A stretch of 64,000 nucleotides of DNA from Pseudomonas sp. 14P_8.1_Bac3 (GTDB lineage: Bacteria; Pseudomonadota; Gammaproteobacteria; Pseudomonadales; Pseudomonadaceae): the NCBI RefSeq assembly GCF_025466085.1, contig NZ_JANLOD010000041.1:78354-142353 (forward strand), given 5' to 3'. Shown piece after piece: positions 41,468-50,771 of this stretch; positions within the stretch are counted from its first letter, which is position 1, and each line of letters begins with the position of its first letter. The translations under genes were made by a program, and so were the position numbers. The notes under the pieces were generated by a model. That model was not told the origin of the DNA. It saw only the letters and a list, made by a program, of their open reading frames with translations, and made no database searches.

Positions 41468-42858
41468 CCATCGACAACCGCCTCCAGGTCGTGCTGATCG
41501 ACGATGATCCCCATCTGCGCCAGGCCCTGAGCCAGACGCTGGACCTGGCCGGGCTGAAAATCCTGCCGCTCGCCGAAGCCAAGGGCCTGGCCGGGCAACT
41601 GGGACGCGACTGGCCGGGGGTGGTGGTCAGCGACATCCGCATGCCGGGCATGGACGGCCTCGAGTTGCTGACCGAACTGCACGCGCAGGACCCGGAACTG
41701 CCGGTGCTGCTGATCACCGGTCACGGCGATGTACCGCTGGCGGTGCAAGCGATGCGCGCGGGCGCTTATGACTTCCTCGAAAAACCCTTCGCCAGCGACG
41801 CCCTGCTCGACAGCGTACGTCGCGCCCTGGCCTTGCGCCGACTGGTGCTGGACAACCGCAGCCTGCGTCTGGCCCTGAGCGACCGCAATGAGCTGAGCGC
41901 GCGACTGGTCGGGCAATCGGCGCCGATGCTGCGTCTGCGCGAACAGATCGGCGCGCTGGCGGCCACCAGGGCCGACGTGCTGATCCTTGGCGAAACCGGT
42001 GCCGGTAAAGAAGTGGTGGCCCGGGCGCTGCACGATTTGTCGAGCCGGCGTAACGGTCCGTTCGTGGCGATCAATGCCGGCGCCCTGGCCGAATCGGTGG
42101 TGGAAAGCGAACTGTTCGGTCACGAGCCGGGGGCGTTTACCGGCGCGCAAAAACGCCGCATCGGCAAGTTCGAATTCGCCAACGGTGGCACGCTGTTCCT
42201 CGACGAAATCGAAAGCATGAGCCTGGACGTTCAGGTGAAATTGCTGCGTTTGCTGCAAGAGCGGGTGGTCGAGCGGCTGGGCGGCAATCAGCAGATCCCG
42301 CTGGACATCCGCATCATCGCTGCGACCAAGGAAGATCTGCGTCAGTCCGCCGATCAGGGCCGTTTCCGCGCCGACTTGTATTACCGGCTCAACGTCGCGC
42401 CGTTGCGGATTCCGCCCTTGCGCGAACGCGGTGAAGATGCGCTGATGCTGTTCCAGCATTTTGCCGATGAAGCCAGCACGCGCCACGGTTTGCCGCCCCA
42501 TGAACTGCAACCGGGGCAACGGGCGCTGTTGCTGCGCCACACCTGGCCGGGCAACGTGCGGGAGCTGCAGAACGCCGCCGAACGTTTCGCCCTGGGCCTG
42601 GAACTGGCGCTGGACAACAACGCTCCGGATGTCGCGGCTGGCACTCTGGTTGAGGTGATCAGCGGCGGGCTGAGCGAGCAGGTGGAAAACTTCGAGAAAT
42701 CATTGATTGCCGCCGAGCTGACACGCTCCCACAGTTCCCTGCGCAGCCTGGCCGAAGCCCTCGGCATTCCGCGCAAGACGTTGCACGACAAGCTGCGTAA
42801 ACACGGATTGAGCTTCGCCGACAGCGGCGCGGCCAGCCACAGCGACGACCTCGATTGA
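41464..42858 (+). CDS. dctD: Sigma-54-dependent response regulator DctD
   Basis: The product has 464 residues. The receiver domain has DDD and the phospho-Asp in [13 protein letters not shown]. The AAA+ domain has Walker A GETGAGKE, the GAFTGA loop that contacts sigma-54, and Walker [11 protein letters not shown]. The C-terminal Fis-type helix-turn-helix is [26 protein letters not shown]. It activates sigma-54 promoters of dicarboxylate uptake genes. The ATG at 41464 overlaps the dctB stop by four bases, fixing the start. Confidence 0.95.
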   Translation: MTIDNRLQVVLIDDDPHLRQALSQTLDLAGLKILPLAEAKGLAGQLGRDWPGVVVSDIRMPGMDGLELLTELHAQDPELPVLLITGHGDVPLAVQAMRAGAYDFLEKPFASDALLDSVRRALALRRLVLDNRSLRLALSDRNELSARLVGQSAPMLRLREQIGALAATRADVLILGETGAGKEVVARALHDLSSRRNGPFVAINAGALAESVVESELFGHEPGAFTGAQKRRIGKFEFANGGTLFLDEIESMSLDVQVKLLRLLQERVVERLGGNQQIPLDIRIIAATKEDLRQSADQGRFRADLYYRLNVAPLRIPPLRERGEDALMLFQHFADEASTRHGLPPHELQPGQRALLLRHTWPGNVRELQNAAERFALGLELALDNNAPDVAAGTLVEVISGGLSEQVENFEKSLIAAELTRSHSSLRSLAEALGIPRKTLHDKLRKHGLSFADSGAASHSDDLD

Positions 42859-42898
42859 GCCGCCGTCAGATCATCCACTTCGAACAAGAGACCGCCGA

Positions 42899-43354
42899 AT
42901 GAGCCGCGACAGTCGTCAACTGGAATCCGTCCTCCACCACGACATCCCCCTCACCCGGGACATGGGCCTGAAGGTGCTCGACTGGCACGACCAGCAACTG
43001 CGCCTGCACTTGCCCCTGGACGCCAACGTCAATCACAAAAGCACCATGTTCGGTGGCAGCCTGTATTGCGGCGCAGTGCTGGCCGGTTGGGGCTGGCTGC
43101 ATTTGCGATTGAAAGAAGAGGGGATCACCGACGGGCACATCGTGATTCAGGAGGGGCAAATCAGTTACCCGCTGCCGGTGACGGGCGATGCCAATGCCAT
43201 TTGCCAGGCACCGGATCCGGTGATCTGGAAGAAATTCCTGACCACGTTCCAGCGATACAGCCGAGCGCGGTTGACGCTGCATACGCGGGTTGTCAATGAA
43301 GGCCGTGATGAGGATGCAGTGCGCTTTACCGGGCAATACGTGCTGCACCGATAG
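42899..43354 (+). CDS. YiiD C-terminal-domain thioesterase
   Basis: The product has 151 residues of hot-dog fold: MGLKVLDWHDQQLRLHLPLDANVNHKSTMFGGSLYCGAVLAGWGWL, with NHKSTMFGGS the active-site region of the YiiD C-terminal thioesterase family. Here the domain stands alone, without an acetyltransferase half. A substrate cannot be named. It lies 40 bases after dctD and is followed by a REPIN. Confidence 0.85.
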   Translation: MSRDSRQLESVLHHDIPLTRDMGLKVLDWHDQQLRLHLPLDANVNHKSTMFGGSLYCGAVLAGWGWLHLRLKEEGITDGHIVIQEGQISYPLPVTGDANAICQAPDPVIWKKFLTTFQRYSRARLTLHTRVVNEGRDEDAVRFTGQYVLHR

Positions 43355-43358
43355 GTTC

Positions 43359-43455
43359 TATCGCGAGCAGGCTCGCTCCCACATTGGGGTTCTGTCGTAC
43401 ACAAAATCTACTGGCAACGGAGATCAACTGTGGGAGCCAGCCTGCTGGCGATCGG
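43359..43455. repeat. REPIN (paired REP elements)
   Basis: TCGCGAGCAGGCTCGCTCCCACA near 43360-43382 faces TGTGGGAGCCAGCCTGCTGGCGA near 43430-43452, separated by about 45 bases. Confidence 0.88.
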
Positions 43456-43473
43456 CTGCACAGCAGCCGTCAT

Positions 43474-44301
43474 TCACGAACGCGCCAACTCCAACAGTTT
43501 CTCGCGCCACGCAGCTTTGGCCGGCAACGCCAAAAAGAACTCATTCAACAACGATTCCCGCGCCGGATAACAGAACGGCGCGCCGTTCAGATCCAGCACC
43601 TCACCGCCTGCCCCTTCGAGCACGCCTTGAGCCGCCGCCGTGTCCCACTGCGACGTCGGCGCCAGGCGCGGATAACAATCCGCCGCGCCTTCGGCCAGCA
43701 AACAAAACTTCAATGAGCTGCCGATAGTGGTCAATTGCAGTTCGCCCAGGCTCGCACTCAACCCGGCCAGCAAGCGCTCTTGTTCCGGGCTGGAATGACG
43801 GCGACTGGCGACCACGGTGAACGATTGACCGGGCGCCAGAACATTTCGCACCTGAATTGCCACTGGCGCCGCACCCTTGTCGCCACGCCACGCACCGAAT
43901 CCGGCGCCACCGACATAGAAGCGCCCATTGGTCGGCATCGATACCACACCGAACACCACCTGGCCGTTTTCGATCAGGGCGATATTGACGGTGAACTCTT
44001 CGCTGCCGCTGATAAATTCCTTGGTGCCGTCCAGCGGATCGACCAGCCACCAGCGCTGCCAACCGGCACGCACGCTCTGCGCAATATCGGCGTCTTCTTC
44101 GGACAACACCGGAATGCTCGGGTCCAGCGCAGTCAGCCCGGCCAGGATCAAATGATGCGCCGCCAGGTCGGCCGCGGTGACCGGTGAATCGTCGGCCTTG
44201 GACGTCACAGCGGTGCCGGTGCGCCAGAACGGCAGAATCGCGTCGCCAGCCTGCAACGCCAGTTCAACCACCGGCGCCATCAACGGATGCGGGTAGCTCA
44301 T
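43474..44301 (-). CDS. cysQ: 3'(2'),5'-bisphosphate nucleotidase
   Basis: The product has 275 residues of the inositol-monophosphatase fold. Metal sites: EEDAD (VLSEEDADIA) and WLVDPLDGTKEFISGSEEFTVNIALI. Distal WDTAAAQGVLEGAGG carries the third Asp. It hydrolyses PAP to AMP in sulphate assimilation. It is downstream of and overlapping nudE by four bases. Confidence 0.95.
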   Translation of the reverse strand: MSYPHPLMAPVVELALQAGDAILPFWRTGTAVTSKADDSPVTAADLAAHHLILAGLTALDPSIPVLSEEDADIAQSVRAGWQRWWLVDPLDGTKEFISGSEEFTVNIALIENGQVVFGVVSMPTNGRFYVGGAGFGAWRGDKGAAPVAIQVRNVLAPGQSFTVVASRRHSSPEQERLLAGLSASLGELQLTTIGSSLKFCLLAEGAADCYPRLAPTSQWDTAAAQGVLEGAGGEVLDLNGAPFCYPARESLLNEFFLALPAKAAWREKLLELARS

Positions 44302-44864
44302 GGCAGGAACGCCCCGCGCTGGGTCAGCAGGTCGCGGGCCAGGTACAACGCCGCCAAGGCCCGACCTTCGGTAAACTTCGGGTTCTGCGCCAGCGCCGAC
44401 AGCTCGCGCAGATTGATCTTGTCCACGCCCATCGGCTCGGGCTCGTCGCCTTCCAGACGTTCTTCGTACAGATCCGTCGCCAGCACCACCTGGATTTTCT
44501 GGCTCATGTAACCGGGGGACAACGACAGTTCGGTCAGATGCTCCAACTGCCGCGCGCCATACCCGGCCTCTTCCTTGAGCTCGCGCTCCGCCGCCGCCAG
44601 CACGTCCTCACCCGGCTCGATCAAGCCTTTGGGCAGCGACAGTTCGTATTCATCAGTACCGCCGCAATATTCCTCGACCAGCACCGCGTGATCCGTATCG
44701 AGCATCGCCACGATCATCACCGCGCCATACCCGGCGCCCTTGCCGACCAGCCGCTCGTAAGTGCGCTCCACGCCGTTGGAAAAGCGCAGTTTCAGCTCCT
44801 CGACGCAAAACAAACGGCTGGTGGCGACGATCTCGCGGGCGAGGATGGTGGGTTTCTGGCGCAT
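44298..44864 (-). CDS. nudE: ADP compounds hydrolase NudE
   Basis: The product has 188 residues. The Nudix box GLIEPGEDVLAAAERELKEEAGYGA matches G-x5-E-x7-REUxEExGU. N-terminal FCVEELKLRFSNGVERTYERLVG is typical of NudE. It hydrolyses ADP-ribose, Ap3A and NADH-type substrates. Forms an operon with cysQ, divergent from the nucleotidase gene at 44956. Confidence 0.94.
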   Translation of the reverse strand: MRQKPTILAREIVATSRLFCVEELKLRFSNGVERTYERLVGKGAGYGAVMIVAMLDTDHAVLVEEYCGGTDEYELSLPKGLIEPGEDVLAAAERELKEEAGYGARQLEHLTELSLSPGYMSQKIQVVLATDLYEERLEGDEPEPMGVDKINLRELSALAQNPKFTEGRALAALYLARDLLTQRGAFLP

Positions 44865-44955
44865 GAAAAGCTCCTTGGCGTGAACGCGTTACTATACCCG
44901 GCCTATCCTGATTGTTGGCCCCGGATATCTTTTTTACCGTTGGAGACGTTTTTTT

Positions 44956-45618
44956 ATGTCACTGCTGCCATGGCGCGACATCGACACCGTTCTGCTGGAC
45001 ATGGACGGCACCCTGCTGGACCTGCACTTCGACAACCATTTCTGGCTGGAGCACCTGCCCCAGCGTTACGCCGAATTGCACGGGGTGAGCCGGGCGATGG
45101 CGGAAATGGAGTTGCAGCCGCTGTTCGAACGCAACGCCGGCCAGTTGCAATGGTATTGCCTGGATTTCTGGAGCGCCGAACTGAAGCTGCCGGTGCGCGA
45201 ACTGAAACTGGAAACCGCACACCTGATTGCCTTGCGCCCGGATGCTGACACCTTCCTGGCCGCGATCAAGCAGGCCGGCAAGCGCGTGGTACTGATCACC
45301 AATGCCCATCGCGATTCCCTGTCACTGAAACTGGAACGCATCGAACTGGCACCGTACTTCGAGCGCTTGATCAGCTCGCATGACTACGGCTTCCCCAAGG
45401 AGAACCCGCAGTTCTGGGAGGCGCTGCAGGCGGATATCGACTTTGATCCGACGCGCAGCCTGTTTATTGACGACACCCTGCCGATCCTGCGCAGTGCGCG
45501 GGATTTCGGCGTGGCGCATCTGTTGGCCGTGCGCGAGCCGGACAGCCGCAAGGGGCCGAAGGACACCGCGGAGTTTGCGGCGGTGGTGGATTATCGGGAG
45601 CTGATTGCCGGGCTTTAG
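44956..45618 (+). CDS. yrfG: GMP/IMP nucleotidase YrfG (HAD family)
   Basis: The product has 220 residues. The HAD motif I is VLLDMDGTLLDL, motif II is VVLITNAHRDS, and motif IV is SLFIDDTLPIL, with the motif III Lys in YGFPKENP. The alpha-helical cap begins HFDNHFWLEHLPQRYAE. It dephosphorylates GMP and IMP. Divergent from nudE, with TGGAGA 8 bases before the ATG. Confidence 0.94.
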   Translation: MSLLPWRDIDTVLLDMDGTLLDLHFDNHFWLEHLPQRYAELHGVSRAMAEMELQPLFERNAGQLQWYCLDFWSAELKLPVRELKLETAHLIALRPDADTFLAAIKQAGKRVVLITNAHRDSLSLKLERIELAPYFERLISSHDYGFPKENPQFWEALQADIDFDPTRSLFIDDTLPILRSARDFGVAHLLAVREPDSRKGPKDTAEFAAVVDYRELIAGL

Positions 45619-45631
45619 ACCGTGTCGCCTG

Positions 45632-45727
45632 CATCGCGAGCAAGCTCGGCTCCTACAGGATTTATGTCGTTCACAAACAGTGCATACGACACAAAACCTG
45701 TAGGAGCGAGCCTGCTCGCGATAGCCA
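45632..45727. repeat. REPIN
   Basis: ATCGCGAGCAAGCTCGGCTCCTACAGG faces CCTGTAGGAGCGAGCCTGCTCGCGAT, with a central GTCGT...ACGAC pair in the spacer. Confidence 0.92.
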
Positions 45728-45744
45728 TCACACGGTCTGGAGCC

Positions 45745-46194
45745 TTACTTCGGAATTCGCAACGACTGCCCCGGATAAATCTTGTTCACGTCTTTCAGCA
45801 TCGGCTTGTTGGCATCAAAGATCTTTTGATACTTGTTGGCGTCACCGTACACCCGCAGGGAAATCGCGCTAAGGGTGTCGCCCTTCTGCACCACCACAAA
45901 CTCCGCGGCCGTAACCACCGGCCCGGTCACGGTGATCTGGTCTTCAACACCACTGACACCGGCGACGTTGCCCAGCGACAGGAGGATTTTTTCTTTCTCT
46001 TCCTGGGTCGCGGCTTCGCCACTGGCGATGACTTTGTCGCCCTCGACCTTGACCTGAATCTTGGAAGTATCAATCCCCGTCAACGCGTCCTTCACATGCT
46101 GGGTCAGCGCGTCACTGTTGGCCTCTGCCTTGTCCGGCGTCAGCGCCTGGAGGATTTTTTCACCGGCGTCTTTTAAGAAACTGTAAAGGCTCAT
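45745..46194 (-). CDS. lysM: BON-LysM domain protein (Kbp/YgaU family)
   Basis: The product has 149 residues. Residues ~25-90 form a BON domain (KDALTGIDTSKIQVKVEGDKVIASGEAATQEEKEKILLSLGNV), and residues ~98-149 a LysM domain (FVVVQKGDTLSAISLRVYGDANKYQKIFDANKPMLKDVNKIYPGQSLRIPK). The E. coli relative Kbp binds potassium. The ATG at 46194 fits the family start. It is divergent from the LysR gene. Confidence 0.93.
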   Translation of the reverse strand: MSLYSFLKDAGEKILQALTPDKAEANSDALTQHVKDALTGIDTSKIQVKVEGDKVIASGEAATQEEKEKILLSLGNVAGVSGVEDQITVTGPVVTAAEFVVVQKGDTLSAISLRVYGDANKYQKIFDANKPMLKDVNKIYPGQSLRIPK

Positions 46195-46333
46195 CGTGTG
46201 CTCTCCATGGAATAAAAGGGGGTCCAGAGGCAAAAGCCTAGACCAAGGTCGCCATACTCGGATCCAACCCGACCAATGACGCCACTGATCCCCAGGCGCT
46301 AGAATCGCGACCTGACCGCGCCCTGGAGCGAAG

Positions 46334-47221
46334 ATGGACATCAAGCAGCTGAAATTCCTCGTCGCCCTCGATGAAACCCGGCATTTCGGCCAGGCCGCGG
46401 CGCGCTGTCACATCACCCAGCCCACGCTGTCCATGCGCCTGCGCAGCCTTGAAGAAGAGCTGGACTTGCCATTGGTAAACCGTGGCCAGCGCTTCGAAGG
46501 CTTTACCGCGCCGGGCGAGCGGGTGCTGGCCTGGGCCCGCACGGTGCTGGCGGCCTATGACGGCTTGCAGGCCGAGGCCGCGGCCTGTCGCGGTAACCTG
46601 GTCGGTACGCTACGGCTGGGCGTGGTGCCGTTGTCGAGTTTTGACCCGCTGCCCCTGATGCAACGCCTGCACGCCGAACACCCGAATCTGCGCTTCGAAC
46701 TCTCGGCGCTGAGTTCCGAGCAGATTCTCGAACAACTGGCGAACAATCGTCTGGACCTCGGTGTGTCGTACCTGGAGCGGCTGGATACCGACCGCTTCGA
46801 CTCCCTGGCCTTCAGCGAAACCCGCATGGGCCTGCTCTACGATCAGCGTTTTTTCACTTTCGGCGAAGCACCGCTGACCTGGGAGTCGCTGATCGAACTG
46901 CCGCTGGGCATGCTCACCAGCGGCATGCATTTCCGCCAGTCCATCGACCACAACTTCCACAGCCGCGGCCTCAGCCCGCAACCGCTGTTGCAGACCGACG
47001 CCGTGCATCAATTGTTGCAAGCGGTGCACGGAGGCTTGTGCTGCGCGGTGATGCCGCTGGAAGGTGGTCTGGAAAACCTGACCGACCATCTGCGCCTGCA
47101 ACCGATCGAAAACGCCCAGACCCTTGGCCGGCTGGGGCTGATCATGCGTCGCAGCGCGCCGCGCTCGGCGCTGGCAGAGGCATGTTTCGCGATCTATCAC
47201 AAATCGCCAGCAGACTCTTGA
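46334..47221 (+). CDS. LysR-family transcriptional regulator
   Basis: The product has 295 residues. The N-terminal winged helix is MDIKQLKFLVALDETRHFGQAAARCHITQPTLSMRLRSLEEELDLPLVNR. The co-inducer domain follows, with LRLGVVPLSSFDPLPLMQRLH and a type 1 periplasmic-binding fold. It lies 95 bases upstream of fdhD, so control of fdhD-fdhF is likely but not shown. The ligand is unknown. Confidence 0.92.
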   Translation: MDIKQLKFLVALDETRHFGQAAARCHITQPTLSMRLRSLEEELDLPLVNRGQRFEGFTAPGERVLAWARTVLAAYDGLQAEAAACRGNLVGTLRLGVVPLSSFDPLPLMQRLHAEHPNLRFELSALSSEQILEQLANNRLDLGVSYLERLDTDRFDSLAFSETRMGLLYDQRFFTFGEAPLTWESLIELPLGMLTSGMHFRQSIDHNFHSRGLSPQPLLQTDAVHQLLQAVHGGLCCAVMPLEGGLENLTDHLRLQPIENAQTLGRLGLIMRRSAPRSALAEACFAIYHKSPADS

Positions 47222-47315
47222 TCGACGTCATCTATCGGCAGATCAGTAATAGCGATTAGACGCGACATGTTGACGCGCCTAGGCTTAAAGCTGACCAAAC
47301 CGTCGGTGATGCCCC

Positions 47316-48155
47316 ATGAACGCCAAGCGCCCTACCTGCGCGGCGCCCGCTCTCGAAACGCCCGCGCCAGACGCAAGCCAGACCTACAGTTTTTGTGACC
47401 TTCAGTACACTGAATCGGCGAGCACCGCGCTCGCCGAAGAAGTTGCGCTGGCGATTGCCTACAACGGCATCAGTCAGGCGGTGATGCTGGTGACGCCGAC
47501 GGACCTTGAAGACTTCATCGTTGGTTTCAGCCTTGGCAGCGGCATCATCGAAGAGGCCTCTGACATTTATGACCTGCAACTCAGCGGCTCGGGCTCGGCG
47601 CAATACGCGCAGGTGACTATCGCCAACCGCGCGTTCTGGAACCTCAAGCAACAGCGTCGGCAGCTGGCCGGCACCAGCGGCTGCGGGCTCTGTGGTGTGG
47701 AGGCGGTCGAGCAGGCGCTGCCGGACCTCAAAGTGTTGCCCGGCGCGCCCCTGCCTCCGGCCGAATGGCTCGACGGTTTGCGCCAGCGCATCGGTGCATT
47801 CCAGCCGTTGGGTCAGCATTGCGGCGCGGTGCATGCGGCAGTGTTCATGAACGCCGACGGCGAATTGCTGCTGGGTCGCGAAGACATCGGCCGGCACAAC
47901 GCCCTCGACAAGCTGATCGGCGGGCTGATCCGCCAGAACATCCCGACCACCGGCGGCCTGGCGATTGTCACCAGCCGTTGCAGCCTCGAATTGATCCAGA
48001 AAGTCTTGCGCGCCGGCATCCAGACCCTGGTCAGTCTGTCGTCGCCCACGGGCCTTGCCGTGCAATGGGCCCGTCGCCACAACCTCAACCTTATCCATTT
48101 GCCCCAGAAGAATGCGCCGCGGGTCTACAGCCCAGCGTTGGAGAATCAAGCGTGA
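47316..48155 (+). CDS. fdhD: Formate dehydrogenase accessory sulfurtransferase FdhD
   Basis: The product has 279 residues. The catalytic Cys pair is in GTSGCGLCGVEAV; GREDIGRHNALDKLIG and TSRCSLELIQKV are conserved family blocks. FdhD passes sulphur from IscS to the bis-MGD molybdenum cofactor. It is placed just before the molybdoenzyme it should serve, overlapping by four bases. Confidence 0.95.
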   Translation: MNAKRPTCAAPALETPAPDASQTYSFCDLQYTESASTALAEEVALAIAYNGISQAVMLVTPTDLEDFIVGFSLGSGIIEEASDIYDLQLSGSGSAQYAQVTIANRAFWNLKQQRRQLAGTSGCGLCGVEAVEQALPDLKVLPGAPLPPAEWLDGLRQRIGAFQPLGQHCGAVHAAVFMNADGELLLGREDIGRHNALDKLIGGLIRQNIPTTGGLAIVTSRCSLELIQKVLRAGIQTLVSLSSPTGLAVQWARRHNLNLIHLPQKNAPRVYSPALENQA

Positions 48156-50500
48156 GTCAACACCGTCAAGCCGATCAGACACCTGTCCCTCGTTACAAGC
48201 CTTATAAAGGCCCGGCCGGTGGCTGGGGCGCGCTGATCAGCGTTGCCCAGGCCTGGTTGACCAGCGACAACGCGCTGAAAAACCTGCGCATGATGCTCAA
48301 GACCAACAAGAACGGCGGCTTCGACTGCCCCGGTTGTGCCTGGGGTGATTCCAATGAAGCCGGCATGGTGGCGTTCTGTGAGAACGGCGCCAAAGCGGTG
48401 AACTGGGAAGCGACCAAACGGCGTGTCGACGGTAAGTTCTTTGCCAAACACAGCGTCACTCAGTTGCTGGAGCAGAGCGACTACTGGCTTGAATATCAGG
48501 GTCGCCTGACCGAACCACTGCGCTACAACGCCGAAACCGATCGCTACCAGCCGATCAGCTGGGACGATGCGTTTGCCCTGATCGCCAAGCACCTGCAAGG
48601 TTTGTCGAGCCCGGATCAGGCCGAGTTCTACACCTCGGGCCGAGCCAGCAACGAAGCAGCGTTCCTCTATCAATTGTTCGTGCGCGCCTACGGCACCAAC
48701 AATTTCCCCGACTGCTCGAACATGTGCCACGAGGCCAGCGGCGTCGCGCTGTCGCAGAGTGTCGGCGTCGGCAAAGGCACCGTGACCTTCGATGACTTCG
48801 AACACGCGGACGCGATTTTCGTCTGGGGCCAGAACCCCGGCACCAACCACCCACGGATGCTCGAACCTCTGCGCGAAGCGGTGAAACGCGGTGCGCAGGT
48901 GGTGTGCATCAACCCGCTGAAAGAGCGCGGCCTGGAACGTTTCCAGCACCCGCAACACCCGATCGAAATGCTCACCAATGGAGACAAGCCGACCAACACC
49001 GCGTACTTCCGTCCGGCACTGGGCGGCGACATGGCGATCATGCGCGGCATGGCCAAGTTCCTGCTGCAATGGGAGCGCGATGCGCAAAAGGCCGGTGAGC
49101 CTGCGGTGTTCGACCACGACTTCCTCAATGAACACAGCGTCAACGTGCTGGACTACCTGGGCGTCGTCGATGACACCTCGTGGGAGCAGATCGTCGAGCA
49201 ATCCGGCTTGCCCCTGGTCGAGATCGAAAAAGCGGCGCGGATGTACGCCAAAGGCAAGAACGTCATCATGTGCTGGGCGATGGGTATCACCCAGCATCGG
49301 CACTCGGTGGCGACCATCCAGGAAATCGCCAACCTGATGTTGCTGCGCGGCAACATCGGCCGGCCGGGCGCAGGGCTGTGCCCGGTGCGCGGCCACAGTA
49401 ATGTGCAGGGCGACCGCACGATGGGCATCAACGAGCGCCCGCCGGTGGCATTCCTCGATGCCCTGGAACGTCGCTTTCAGTTCAAGGTGCCGCGGGAAAA
49501 CGGCCACAACGTGGTCGAGGCGATCCACGCCATGGCCGAAGGCCGGGCAAAAGTGTTCGTCGCCCTGGGTGGCAATTTTGCCCAGGCCACGCCAGACAGT
49601 CCGCGGACCTTCCAGGCCCTGAGCAATTGCGACCTAACCGTGCAGATCAGCACCAAGCTCAACCGCAGTCACCTGGCCCACGGTAAAGACGCGCTGATCC
49701 TGCCATGCCTGGGCCGGACCGATATCGACCGGCAAACCGAAGGCCCTCAAGCGGTGACCGTGGAGGACTCGTTCAGTATGGTCCACGCCTCCAACGGTCA
49801 GCTGGAGCCGCTGTCGAACCAGATGCGCTCGGAGCCCGCGATTCTGGCCGGCATCGCGGCAGCCACTCTGGGCAGCCATCCGGTGGACTGGAACTGGTTG
49901 GTGGCGGACTACCGCCGTATCCGCGACCTGATTGCCGACACCATTCCCAACTTCAAGGACTTCAACGAGAAGATCAAGAATCCGGGTGGCTTTTACCTGG
50001 GCAACAGCGCCGGTGCCCGCAAGTGGAACACCGCATCAGGTCGGGCCAATTTCCGCCCGAACGTCTTGCCCAAGGACCTGGTGCACGAACGCACCCGCGC
50101 CACGGGCGTGTTGCCGGATCTGATCATGCAATCGATGCGCTCCCACGATCAGTACAACACCACGATCTATGGCCTCAATGACCGCTATCGCGGCGTGAAA
50201 GGTCAGCGCGACGTGTTGTTCGTCAATGAAGCCGACATTATCCGCCTGGGCTTCAAGCCAGGGCAAAAGGCCGACATCGTGTCGATCTGGGACGATGGGG
50301 TAACGCGTCGAGTGAAGGGCTTCACGCTGCTGGCATTTGATATTCCTGCCGGGCAGGCGGCGGCGTATTACCCGGAAGTGAACCCGCTGGTGCCGCTGGA
50401 AAGCACCGGGGATGGCAGCCATACGCCGACGTCGAAGTTTGTGGCGATCCGGCTGGAAGCGGCGAGTGAGACCGGGTTGATTCTGGCTAAATCGGCGTAA
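48152..50500 (+). CDS. fdhF: FdhF/YdeP-family molybdopterin oxidoreductase (formate dehydrogenase-like)
   Basis: The product has 782 residues, the normal size of the FdhF/YdeP group. An N-terminal Cys pair is at C59-PGC62 in FDCPGCAWGD. NMCHEASGVALSQSVGVGKGTVTFDD is the bis-MGD-binding region with the likely Mo-ligand Cys. RPGAGLCPVRGHSNVQGDRTMGI and the C-terminal molydopterin-binding domain are intact. The start is GTG at 48152, overlapping the fdhD stop (GTGA). The real substrate of this family is not settled; formate is suggested by FdhD. No transmembrane part or partner subunit is nearby. Confidence 0.92.
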   Translation: MSQHRQADQTPVPRYKPYKGPAGGWGALISVAQAWLTSDNALKNLRMMLKTNKNGGFDCPGCAWGDSNEAGMVAFCENGAKAVNWEATKRRVDGKFFAKHSVTQLLEQSDYWLEYQGRLTEPLRYNAETDRYQPISWDDAFALIAKHLQGLSSPDQAEFYTSGRASNEAAFLYQLFVRAYGTNNFPDCSNMCHEASGVALSQSVGVGKGTVTFDDFEHADAIFVWGQNPGTNHPRMLEPLREAVKRGAQVVCINPLKERGLERFQHPQHPIEMLTNGDKPTNTAYFRPALGGDMAIMRGMAKFLLQWERDAQKAGEPAVFDHDFLNEHSVNVLDYLGVVDDTSWEQIVEQSGLPLVEIEKAARMYAKGKNVIMCWAMGITQHRHSVATIQEIANLMLLRGNIGRPGAGLCPVRGHSNVQGDRTMGINERPPVAFLDALERRFQFKVPRENGHNVVEAIHAMAEGRAKVFVALGGNFAQATPDSPRTFQALSNCDLTVQISTKLNRSHLAHGKDALILPCLGRTDIDRQTEGPQAVTVEDSFSMVHASNGQLEPLSNQMRSEPAILAGIAAATLGSHPVDWNWLVADYRRIRDLIADTIPNFKDFNEKIKNPGGFYLGNSAGARKWNTASGRANFRPNVLPKDLVHERTRATGVLPDLIMQSMRSHDQYNTTIYGLNDRYRGVKGQRDVLFVNEADIIRLGFKPGQKADIVSIWDDGVTRRVKGFTLLAFDIPAGQAAAYYPEVNPLVPLESTGDGSHTPTSKFVAIRLEAASETGLILAKSA

Positions 50501-50771
50501 GCAGGTCCGGCCTCTTCGACTTGCTCGCGAAAGCGGTCCAACATTAAACAACTGTCTCGACCGAGCACTTTCCGACCGCCCACAAAAAAGGCCGTTTTCT
50601 CACAAAAACGGCCATTCCGAAGTAGCTAAAGACCGGCGAAAAACTGTTAAGTTCCGCCCAAAAAACAGTAACTTATAGAATTGTGTACAAGTCGTGTTAC
50701 TCGTCGGATTTCGATTGTCACCACTATCACCGGGCCTCAGGATCGCGCCGTCATCCCCTTGAGGTTCCTCT
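50501..50771. other. Intergenic region upstream of the glycine-zipper gene
   Basis: A half REP (GCTCGCGAAAGCGGTC near 50524) and the hairpin at 50585-50614 are seen. The A+T-rich part at 50645-50700 likely contains the promoter of the next gene. Confidence 0.6.
50585..50614 (-). terminator. Hairpin with T run on the minus strand
   Basis: GGCCGTTTT pairs with AAAACGGCC around CTCAC. The T run lies on the minus strand only, yet no minus-strand gene is upstream; it may also stop fdhF transcription weakly. Confidence 0.65.

Noticed and set aside
47765..50500. A 911-residue start for the formate dehydrogenase-like gene
   Set aside because: The first 129 codons overlap fdhD in another frame and do not match the family; the GTG at 48152 gives the normal length and the usual four-base overlap.
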